Origin: Cannabis sativa
Lineage: Eukaryota > Streptophyta > Magnoliopsida > Rosales > Cannabaceae
Direction: 5' to 3'
Length of the DNA stretch: 64,000 bases
Assembly (NCBI RefSeq): GCF_029168945.1
Contig: NC_083608.1
Location: forward strand, 13,906,136-13,970,135
In this document: one piece after another, positions 22,210 to 32,500 of the stretch
Layout of the letters: every line of letters starts with the position of its first letter
Numbering within the stretch: the stretch's first letter is position 1
Translations under genes and position numbers: made by a program
The notes under the pieces: model-generated
Seen by the model: the letters and a program-made list of their open reading frames with translations, nothing else
Told to the model about the DNA's origin: nothing
Databases searched by the model: none

Positions 22210-23387
22210 TCTTTGCCATGGGAATGTTGTCATTAGACTCACCCTTCTCCTTCTCAAGTGTAGGCCTTTCCTCTCGACTGGATCCCTCTACCATGGGAGT
22301 GTCACCAGGACCTTTAGAAGGGCCTCCAATGCTCTCAGTACCAGGCACAGGAGGGTACAGACCATACCTCTGAAATTTGCCTCGGGGGCTAGCATGAGTA
22401 TGTCGTGCCTTTCAACAGGAAGAGACAAGATGTGGTTTACCCTATCCCTCAACTGGAGGTTAGGGATGGAGCTAGTATATGTGGGCACCCTCTAAAAGTG
22501 TTGACTAACATACCTGATGTCCCAGGCAATGAAGTAGTTCCAAGGGTACCTTCCAACCTTCGACATAGCCTTACTATTGGGGTTGCCTAACCATTGGTAG
22601 CCCAACTGGCTAAAATAGAAGTATTCAGACCAGTGTTGCTTTGAAACGAATTATAGCTTAAAGAAGTATCCAACCTCGTACGGTAAGGGCTGAGGCAAGC
22701 CCAACTCTGCATAAAGAACAAAAAGCACTAGAAGGCACTTGATACCTTTTTAGGGTGATCTGAGTAGGATATAGCGCGAAGAAGTTAGCGATGTCGCTAA
22801 TGTAAGAATGCAAGGGTAGTATTGCCCCTTGCTCCAAGTGAGGATTCGACCATGCCATCTAGTTGAATGCCAAGCAATGCACCAACTGATCTCTGGTAGG
22901 CCTAGCATAATGGACTCCTTCCACGAGTCCTCCCCTCTTGATCTCATCAAGTTTTCTGGTCGACAGAGATGATGGAGGGGATATCCATCTTTGTTGATCC
23001 CCTCACTCAAGAATCTATGGCTTAGGAGCCTCCTCTAAGATGTGGTCTATCTTGACCTCAAACGGGTGACCTAGAGCATTCAAAGACCGCCCATCCTCAT
23101 CATAAGAACCCAAATGGTTTCCTAAAATCATGGTGCAAGTCTTGTACTGCCTCCCAACAAGTACAACCTCTTTGCCTTCAGATGCACTATATATCCAGTT
23201 GAAGGCTCTTCTTCTTGGCTAGCCATGGGCTGCTTGGCCACAGGTTTTTCAACCTGGCCGGCCCCTGGTTGATCATGTTGAGATTGTTTAGCCTCCTAAC
23301 AATACCGACCCTCCCTCTCATCATCAACTGAGCGATATGAGGGTTGCAAGGGAGTGCCCTACAGCACGTTTGTTTGGTCTTCGACAT
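22210..23387 (-). pseudogene. Antisense ORF remnant of Tat-type element T2
   Basis: Read on the minus strand from about 23387 (MSKTKQTCCRALPC...) to 22210, in broken frames. It aligns by eye with the T3 antisense ORF: LPLHSYISDIANFFALYPTQ against VPLHSYFKRVADYFHFCQTQ, SEYFYFSQLGYQWL against SGYFYFSQLDFKWL, and LRDRVNHILSLP against LRDRAQKILQLP. This block resembles the family called putative gypsy-type transposon (Pfam Transposase_28), stated from memory. Many stops are present. It lies upstream of the T2 3' LTR, in the place and strand expected. Confidence 0.65.
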
Positions 23388-23556
23388 GAGAATATGAGAT
23401 TTAAAGATTTACCCATTAATGAAGTACACTGTGGATGCTCGCGAGAAGATTGGATCGTCAAAAGGAGCAAAAAATCTTGGGAAATGGTGACTTGTGGGGC
23501 ATTGGGTTACAGAGGAGAACTTGAAGAGTTTTCTTGGATTTTTCTTGAAGAGAATT

Positions 23557-23560
<4 letters not shown>

Positions 23561-23610
<50 letters not shown>
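23561..23610. repeat. (GA)25 microsatellite
   Basis: Fifty bases of uninterrupted GA dinucleotide, in the stretch between the T2 antisense ORF and the T2 LTR. The ORFs that run through it on both strands owe their length to the repeat. Confidence 0.98.
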
Positions 23611-23613
<3 letters not shown>

Positions 23614-23929
23614 TGAAGAGGAGGAGTTGATCAAATTAGCCTTTAATAAGTTTTGGCATGCTTTTCCCTCCAAAAATTTAGTGGGCAGTTACTCTTCCTA
23701 TAAAATAGCCATGTAGAATACCAAGGTCCTGTAGTGGGATCATGTGCAGCAATAAAAAAAAATTCCCTTAATGATTAGCAAAACATCATATTTTTTTGTC
23801 ATGATGTGGGTATGTGAAAGGCCAAATAGCTGACCGGACAATAGTTGCTCGGTTAAGGTTTTAATTGCCAAAGCTGAAGTTGAAAATTCCTTATCTGTAC
23901 AAACATTTGCACAGGAACTTGAGGGAGAA

Positions 23930-25400
23930 TGTTATCACAATTTTTTTCACATGATGTGGCATGTCCACATAGACAAGATTAATGCCACGTGGAATTCAGT
24001 GTGTCACTAGGCGAGCCAAATCATCATGCATAACATATCTATTGACGAGGAATCCAAATACTCATTCAAGATGAAGTTATAAGAAAATGGCCAACCAGGA
24101 GGGTCTGACTGGACCACCCCTGGCTGGCCAAGGAACACCATGTGCTGGCCATCCCCAAGCAAAGGGTGTGCGAGCCAGCAATTGTAAAGGGTGCCAAAAA
24201 GAAGCCCAATCGATTGAGATTTCTACAGCCCTCATCCTACACAGATCACAGCCCAAGTTCACCCATGAGACAACTCCAACAACCCACAAAAATAAGGTTT
24301 CAACCCCAAAATATCTACCTATCTTTTAAGGATATTAATTAATTATTTTTATAGCTTAAATATTAGGGGTGTGCATAAATCGATCCAATCCAATAAGAAC
24401 CGACCGATCTAATTACAACTGACCGCCAAACATTTGATATCCAATTGTGATTGGATCGGATTGGATGTTATTTTTAAATATCCAATTGGATCGGATTGGA
24501 TGGTGGATGGGGTGTCTAAAAATCCAATACATCCAACATCTAATCGAACTAATTAGTATTTTCATTTAGTTTGGATGAGTAATTAGATTTTATATTGTTA
24601 TACGTCCAATCTATATGTATATATGAAAATTAACATTAAAGTTTTACTTTTTTTTTCTTGGATTGGATGGATCTAGTCTAATCCAATACATACTAGATCT
24701 AAAATATTGGATGGATTCGATCCAATCCAAAAAATACTAGGTCTAAAATATTAGATAAACCCAAATTAAATAAATAAATATATATGAAATACATCCAATG
24801 GATAGAACCGATCCAATCCAACATCCAATGGATGTTGGATCGATTGGACGACGAAATTAATTTGATCGGATCGGATGGTAAAATCTAACATCCAATATAT
24901 GATTGGATCGGGTCTGGATAGGCCTAAAAACATTGGATGTGATCCAATGAACACCCTTATTAAAAATTATGTTAAAAAATAGAAATATCTCCAATTTTTA
25001 CGGGATATTAACCTATTTGAATATAAATCTTTTGTAAGCTCTAAGTTATATGAAGATCATTAAGCCATATGGAGAAAACCTAAGTTCTATGTCCCAAAAG
25101 ACCTAGAGCACCCTTGTTTTCTTTCTCTCATGTGCCACCTTCAGGCTATTAGAGAATCATACATTATTCTCAGTATTGTAACATTCATAGAGAATCATAC
25201 TAGAAATTGCACGGTAAAAGCCTGTAATTTATGTGGTGTTATCTCTCAAATTAATACAACTAAAAGGGGAGTAGGTCATTACTCGTAAAACGAGAGGGTC
25301 GAACCTCTATAAATCGCTGTGTTATTTCTTTATTCACTTTATTTACTTACACGTGGTGATTATTGATCATAAAAAAGGCTTCGCTGTCAGTTGACCAAAT
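23930..25400 (+). repeat. 3' LTR of Tat-type element T2 (right end approximate)
   Basis: The tract CTTGAGGGAGAA is followed by TGTTATCACAATTTTTTTCA at 23930, close to T3 (CTTGGGGGCAAA, TGTTATCCCAATTTTTACA). Near the far end, GGGGAGTAGGTCATTACTCG and a run ending GCTTCGCTGTCAGTTGACC match the R/U5 part of T3 LTRs. A 596-bp MITE (24364-24959) sits in the middle. The exact LTR end is lost at the LINE junction, so 25400 is an estimate. The 23611-23929 stretch upstream is non-coding T2 sequence. Confidence 0.6.
24364..24959. mobile_element. hAT-like MITE in T2 LTR
   Basis: Termini TAGGGGTGTGCAT and ATGAACACCCTTA are inverted repeats with few mismatches. The 8-bp flanks TTAAATAT (24356-24363) and TTAAAAAT (24960-24967) differ at one base, the duplication length of hAT elements. 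The interior is built of repeated GGATCGGATTGGAT/ATCCAATCCAA words and carries no transposase ORF. Confidence 0.75.
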
Positions 25401-27270
25401 CTAATGTGAACCACTTCCATGAAAAACATGACTCTCATCTCGGACTACATGAGCATGCCCATCTGTTCTAACTTTGACAAATACCTAGAACTTCCTCAAA
25501 GCTTTGGACGCTCAAAAAATCAAGCATTTCATTACATCAAAGAGTGTGTCTGATTCTACATTTTGAATTGGAAGAATAAATGTTTCTCCAAGGGCAAGAA
25601 ATAAGTTCTCTTAAAAGCAATAATGCATTCTATCCCTTCCTATGCTATGTCCTGCTTCAGACTCCATGTTAGCATCTGCCACTCTTTAGAGTCTATGATG
25701 GACAATTTTTGGTGGCATATAAATAACCATAACCACCCTAAAACTCACTGGCACAGTTGGGTCAATCTTTGTAAATCTAAGAAGGATGGTGGCCTAGGTT
25801 TCAGGTCTCTCAAGCACTTCAATCAAGCCATGCTTACTAAGGAAGCATGGAGGCTATTACAAAACTCAACCTCCCTCGTTGCCAAAGTCCTTGCTAATCG
25901 ATACCACCCTCACTCCTCCTTCATTGCTAGTAGGGTTAGCAATGCCCCTTCATTAGTTTGGCGAAGAATTAATTAGGAGAAAGATTTACTTAAACAAGGC
26001 CTGTGAGCTAAGATTGGGAATGGTCAAAACACTCACCCCACTCTAGATTATTGGATCCCCAACATTAGGTTTGTGTCCACTTCTCATAACCCCCTAGTTA
26101 GGTTGCTCTTTTCATTAACAAAAACATGACTTGGAAGTCTTCTCGTCTTAATCAATTTTCCCCAAGCCATATTATTAGTGCCATTCTTACTATCCCTCTT
26201 CTGCTCACACTAGCTGAGAACAAATTTATCTGGAAAAATACTCAACTTCAAGATCTTACACTGTCAAATCTGGATACCATCTCAGCTTCTCAAGTGACAT
26301 ATCTCGTAAGAAACCCTTTACCTCCCATCCATCTCCTTGGTGGAAAACACTTTGGTCCATCAACACGCCTTTCAAAATGAAACAATTTGCCTATCGAGCC
26401 ACAAAAAATTCGCTTCCCACCCTCCTAAACCTTCATAAAAGGACAATTGTTCCTTCTCCTATTGTTAAAAACATGCAACATATCAAGTCTTTTAATTTAA
26501 TCATTTTGCATCTTTTAAATGTTTTAACTACAGATAAGTTGGAGTTTTTTGTTTGTTTGGCTTGGCTTATTTGGCATGATAGGAATGCACTTACCCATGG
26601 GAAAGATTCAGACGGTCAACACAATCACTTGCTAGACAATGCTAGATCTTTGATTAATGAATATTCCCATGCTAAAGAGCCAGATCAAGCCCTTCAAATA
26701 GATCATCTCACTTGCCCAAAGGCCCCTGCTACTTGGACTCCCCTCTCCTGGTTTTGCCAAACTATCCACTGATGCAACCATTGATTCCTACACAAAAAAG
26801 TTAGGTTTTGTAGGAGTTCTTCGTAACAACAATTGAGAAACAATCATTGCCCTTGCAGTCTCTTATCCTGGAATTAGGAAACCTCATATCCATGAAGTCA
26901 AAGCTCTAATTATTACACTGAAGTCTCAGTGAAGACTTCCTCATTCATTTTATAGAGACAAATTGTAAGACAATAATTGATTCTTTGAACAATAATATGG
27001 ATTAAACATATTTCCCAAGTAAGGACACTTCTTTCCCACTGTCAAAGTATCAAGATTAAACATATTTGTAAGATTGAAAACACAGCAGCCCACGATTTGG
27101 CGAAGAAGGTACTTCAGCTTGATGAAGATACCTGCTAGATTGGTGGCGAGGCTTGCATTATACCTTCAGTTCTATCTTCCTCGTAGCGTAGCATCCTCCT
27201 TACCCTAGAAAATGTAAATGAAAATCTTCTTTAAGAACATCAAACTAATTCAAATTAATAAAAAAAAAAC
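25401..27270 (+). pseudogene. LINE fragment L1 (RT C-terminus and RNase H remnant)
   Basis: A 5'-truncated non-LTR retrotransposon. ORF pieces at 25623-25976 carry PSYAMSCFRLHVSICHSLE, MMDNFWWHINNH and KSKKDGGLGFRSLKHFNQA, the conserved post-RT region of plant LINE ORF2. Shifted pieces continue at 26126-26380 and 26377-26772. A decayed RNase H end (ENTAAHDLAKKVLQLDED) lies at about 27075-27130. A short A-run at about 27261-27270 may be the tail. Several frameshifts and stops are present. The 5' boundary against the T2 LTR is approximate. Confidence 0.75.
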
Positions 27271-28235
27271 CCCATAAAGTACGAATACCTAGACAATTAT
27301 AAGCAAAAAGAAAAAAAAATAAAAAATAACAATAATAAAATTTCAAACTCCATTCATGAGGAATCCAAATTCAAATTGGATTTGAAATTCCAACTCCTAT
27401 ATATATAAATATTGTTAGTTAGATATATTTGCATGATCATGGTCTTAAAGAAACCCAAAATAAAATATGAATGACGAATTGTTAATCATAAACTTTTACC
27501 ACTTATGTTCTTCATGAATATGAATACCCACTGAGTATCCCTCTGCCCAGTCGATGGAGCCATCTCCGACTATGGATCTTCGAAATCGACATCCCCATAG
27601 AGATCCTAGACCAACAAAACTCCCCAAAACCCCACCTCCTTCTCTCGTTCTCTCTCAAAGCCATCCTCGTTGTGTCTCCCTCTTTTTCGTTTTCAAGATT
27701 TGCAGAAGTTCTTAGACCTGTTAACCAAGATTTGTGAAGAAGAATAAAGGGAATGAGGTTGAAGAAGAAGAAAAGAGATGTTCCACTAGAGTTGGACAGA
27801 GAATCGTGTGAGAGAGAGGATTCACAAGAGGGAAGAAACTTTAGGGGTTTGAGATTTTGAAGGGTGAATATCTCGATTATAGACTTAGCTTGAGTCGATG
27901 ATGGCCGGAGATGGCAGCATGATTTCGCAGAAAGTTTGCTTGTGTGCATTTGGGAAAGAAGACGAATAAGAAGGAGAAGAAGAGCATGAATCAAAGGCAA
28001 TGGCTTAGTGGATTTGTTTTTAATTATTGTTTAATTTATTTTAATTTACATTTTTATTTCTTTTAAATTAGTTTTTAACAAAAGAAAAATATTGGAGTTT
28101 TTCTTTAATAATTTTTAATCAAAATTATAAGGTGGACCAATAATACTTCAATACGTGGTAAATTTCACAGCAACTAAAGGACTTTATAAAATAGGTACTT
28201 ACACTTTTAAGAATATGAAGCTTGGGGCCTAATAC
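27271..28235. other. Intergenic stretch, no supported gene
   Basis: AT-rich sequence flanks a less AT-rich, CT-rich block at 27530-27960. A 162-codon ORF on the minus strand (27512-28000) is rich in Leu, Ser and Phe runs because of that composition and matches nothing I know. A short plus-strand ORF (MEPSPTMDLRNRH..., from 27564) ends after about 53 codons. The block could be a remnant 5' UTR or gene fragment, but nothing decides it. Confidence 0.3.
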
Positions 28236-28770
28236 TAGGGGTGTTCATCAAACCACACAAACCGCCAGCAACGCACCGCACTGCAAAAAATGTAGTTTGA
28301 AATTCTTTACAGTGCGATCGCGGTTTGAATTTTTCCTAAACTGCACGGTGTGGTGCGGTTTGTAGTTTTGAATTGTTCATATGCCGTTCAAACTGCACCG
28401 CACCGCACATTATAAAAATACCAATTTTTATATTTATTTAGATTCAATATGTGAATGTTCAACCCAAAGCCCACTATTTATTGTATTATTAAGACTTAAT
28501 TTTTTTTTCATATTTATTTTCAAGCCTTATTGTATTTTTGACAAGTGTTGCTCAAGTTTTGTTGTATTTATGATAGTTTAATTATTGGTGATAGACAAAA
28601 TCACAAAAACCGCAAAACAGTACTACACCCCACCATTTTTTGCGGTGCGGTTTCTGTGGTTTTTTAGTTTCGCTGTGCGGATGTATTTTGAGGCATTAGA
28701 AAAACTGTATGTGCGAATTCATTTGAAAAAATAGTCGAAAATCACACCACCTGCACTGCGAATACCCCTA
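28236..28770. mobile_element. hAT-like MITE downstream of the kinase gene
   Basis: 535 bp with termini TAGGGGTGTTC and GAATACCCCTA. The flanks CCTAATAC (28228-28235) and ACTATTAC (28771-28778) match at six of eight bases. The interior is dominated by short GC-rich words based on GTGCGGTTTG and its complement (AAACCGCACCGCA), and has no transposase ORF. Confidence 0.7.
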
Positions 28771-29571
28771 ACTATTACCACAATTTTTTAAAATTGAAGA
28801 CTAATCTGCATCAAATATAAATTTTTAAGACTTATGTCGCAAATTTTCCTTAAAACATTTTTTTTAACGAAAAAAAAAAAAGAAAAGGAAAGAAAGAAGG
28901 GCAGGTCAGGAAAAGAGAGTACACGTATATATACACTATATTCAGCTCAATGCACTATTACATTCAGCTCGACTAAGCAAAACTAAAACTATACCTTAAC
29001 TAACTTTGATAAAACGGATCTTCAATCTTTTAAACAAAGAGTTTTAGTCTTCGACTTCTTAACCATATCTTCTTACTATGTTTAGCATTTACTTTTGCTT
29101 GTTTTTTTATTCACTTTTTTTGGGGTGCTTGTCAAGACCAACACCACCCTCTGAAAGTACATCGACCAAGAATACCAATATACGTTACCACAAAAATAGT
29201 TCAGACGTCAATTAGGCAAATGGCCAATTATTACAAATCACAATCCATCTTCTGCTACAAGCCTAGAATAAACAATATAATGTATTAAGTGGAGTAATCA
29301 ATATATATTTCATAACAATTAGAGAAATTACCTTTCCTTCTTCGCTCATATCAATTCATGACCAAATGAAAAGAATTACAATTAAAGAAAATATCAAGGC
29401 AAGAAAATCCAATTACAGTTGAAACTTCATGCATATGAGACAACAGTAAGAGTTATTACTCTAGCAATCTTTCCCCAGCTATGAATATTCACAATCCATT
29501 AGTACAAAAGCGAAAGGCAAAGATGGCAAATATAAGGCTGGTATAATATAAAATGTTATTTCTGTAAAATA
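28771..29571. other. 3' flank and 3' UTR of the kinase gene
   Basis: Sequence next to 29571 is the minus-strand 3' UTR, AT-rich and without ORFs. The transcript end cannot be fixed. A purine-rich A/G run at about 28870-28920 and several T-rich runs lie farther out. Confidence 0.5.
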
Positions 29572-32500
29572 CTATGGATTGAATATATTCCAGTGATGAT
29601 CTGCAGGTAGGCTGTCCTTTATCTTCTCAAGCCTCTTGAGAATGTCCAAGAAAGAAGGCCTGTGGCTCATGTCTGCCGCCCAACATTGTTCTGTTAACCT
29701 AAAACATTCAACCGAAGCAAATCAGTAACAAAAATCTAGAAATGAATGAAGAATGCCCCACTCTATAATCTGAGTTTGGTAGAAATCTCGTGTTCATTTT
29801 GATGTCATAATGACATTGTTATGCTTAAAAATGTAATGTTGCAGTTGCTTTGAATACAAAAATAAGTTGAAGCTTGACACATTTTCTCAGATCAGTTGAT
29901 ATGCGCCTACAAAAATGATGCAAAAGTATAACGAAAAAAGATTAATAAGACTTACTCCCTCAGGTCAGGGAGGTATCCCTTTGCCCGAAATGAAGGTCTG
30001 TGTCCTTCTGCCACATATTTGGCTGCTTCATAAGGCTCATAATTTGCAAGTGGCGGGTCCCCTTCAAGCATCTGCATCGGTTGACGATAAATGAGCTTAG
30101 TAAGAACAAGTGGCAAATTTGCTCTTCGGATTATATTTTTAATAGGAACAAACCAAATTACCTCATAAAGTATCATTGCAAAAGAGAACACGTCAACCTT
30201 TTTGTCATATCTCCGATGCTTAAAAACTTCAGGAGCCATATATCGGTCTATTGTTTGTTGCATGCACAAGGAGCAAAAAGAAAATAAATAAATAACTAGA
30301 AAATGAAAATTTAGTTACTATTATGTTATTTTCGTCAACAAATGTTATATGGGACAGCACTCACAACTTCCAGTCTCCCCGGTCATTTTGTACACATCGT
30401 GAGAATTCTGAACCTTGATAAGCTTGCTTAGTCCAAAATCTCCAACTTTTAAATGGTCTGCGCTGGAATTGACTAAAAGAACATTTCTGAAGTACAAAAG
30501 AAAATTTCAGTAGGTAAATATAGAAAGTACTCTTATGGGGCGTTTGGTGTGAGGTTTAGATTCTCATTCTAATCAAGTCTCACTTTTTTACTTAAAATGG
30601 TGGTAATGTTAATCTCCTCAAACACATGGGTTTCATATTCTCTCCCAATCTACTCCCTCCAACTCAAACTCACATAGCAAACACCCTATTAGGTGGCGTT
30701 TGGTTGGAAGAAATAAAAACATAGCTAGAATAAGAATAAAATTCCAACACTTTAAAATAAAACCAAACAAAGAAAAAGAATAAAATTTGTTTCTTTTCCA
30801 TTCTATTCCATTTCATTCCTTCCAACCAAACGCCACTTTAAGGAGTACTATAGGTTCTCTACCAGAAAAGCAAGCCTGCAACTATACAGAATCTCCAGAA
30901 CACCTGTATCAGGAGCAGCTACTAGGTAACATATTGCGAGAAAAAATAAGCTTACCTTGGTTTTAGGTCTCGGTGAATTATGACGTTTGGTTCATTATGA
31001 AGATAAGCCATGCCTCTGGCAACATAAAAATAATCAGAAGTGAGATCGACAGGATCTTATTTATTTATGAAAGTTGCATTTTTCAATGAAGTAACAGGCA
31101 ATGTTTCCCAAAAAATTTATAGATCATACATGTTTGATATTCTAGAGTTGTTTATTTCAGAAAATTTTCTGCCATCAACGATATTTCATATGGACATTTA
31201 CATGGAAGAAAAGAAAATGTTCTGATATATTATAAGGATATCCACGTGAAAAACAAAAGTCAATACATACAATGCTTCTAATTATTCAGCAAAGAAACAC
31301 TACTCAAAAGACTTAAAACAGACTTAAAGAAAACTGTGAATGCTTTCTAAAATTTTAGTCCCAAAAGCTTACTAGTAGTCAGACTCCATTTTCAACAGTG
31401 CAAAAAATCCAGTTAACAAATAAATACTAACAGAGGCAAAGACCAAAGGCAACATAAAAACGTAATTGAGAGGCATGTAATTTAATTGCCATCAAAGAAA
31501 TTATAGGTATAGCAACCATTTCTGACCATGACAATAATGTGTTTCGAAACATTGTAAAATTCCAAGTACCTAGCAATGTCCAATGCAAAGTTTACAGCTG
31601 TTGAGGGACTAAGCGAACCTTTTTCTTTTAGGTACTGATGAAGATCGCCCTACAACAGCACATAATGGATGAAAATAAGGAACATGGCTTCAGAATTACC
31701 ATCAAATTTTTCAACAAATGAAATATATCTCTAGGAACATAAATCAATTATGCATCAACATACCCCTCGTAAATACTCTGTAATTAACATAAGTGGCTTC
31801 CGCTCAGTAACAGCTCCAAGAAATTGAACTATATTAGGGTGACGAAGCTTCACTAGCAAATTGACTTCATGTCGGAAGTCCTGACTGCAGGCAAGTTAAC
31901 ATGTCAGGAATTTATAATTACTTCAAATTTCAAACGAGAGATTTTGTTTTTTTGGGTGGGGGTTGGGTTTTTCTTTTAAATTTTTGTAACATAATTCTTA
32001 TTATTGAAAAATTCTTTTGTATAAGAGAAGTCATATTTTGGAAGGTCAAACTTAAATTATGCATATATCAATTTATAATAGTACAACAATGACAAGGTTG
32101 ATGTCTCATAATGCATCGGATCAAAGTATGACTCTAAAAATTACATTAAAAGAAAAACTATAAAGATCTCCTAACAACTGTGATGCAACAGATTATATCA
32201 AGGTTATATAATAATTGATATGAAACTTACATCACCAATCTATCATCTGAGAGAGATGGAAGAATACGCTTGACGGCTACTGGTGTCCCACGCCAATAGG
32301 CTTTCAAAATCTCACCAAAAGAACCCTACAATCATCAACCTTTGATAATTAAAACAAATGTTACAAATAACTAAGAATACAACATTTGCCTGCCTGCTAA
32401 CAAACAAACTTCAAGCAGAATGCAGGTAACTCCAATATATAGTCAATTTATGACTTTCAGACATCCATGCACAGAGGACCAAAGGGCAATATATACAACA

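Noticed and set aside
23337..23673. ORFs on both strands over the GA repeat
   Set aside because: They are open because (GA)n has no stops; flanking parts match nothing and the T2 antisense frame covers part of the region.
27512..28000. 162-codon minus-strand ORF
   Set aside because: Length comes from CT-rich composition (runs of Leu, Ser, Phe). No domain, no splice or promoter context.
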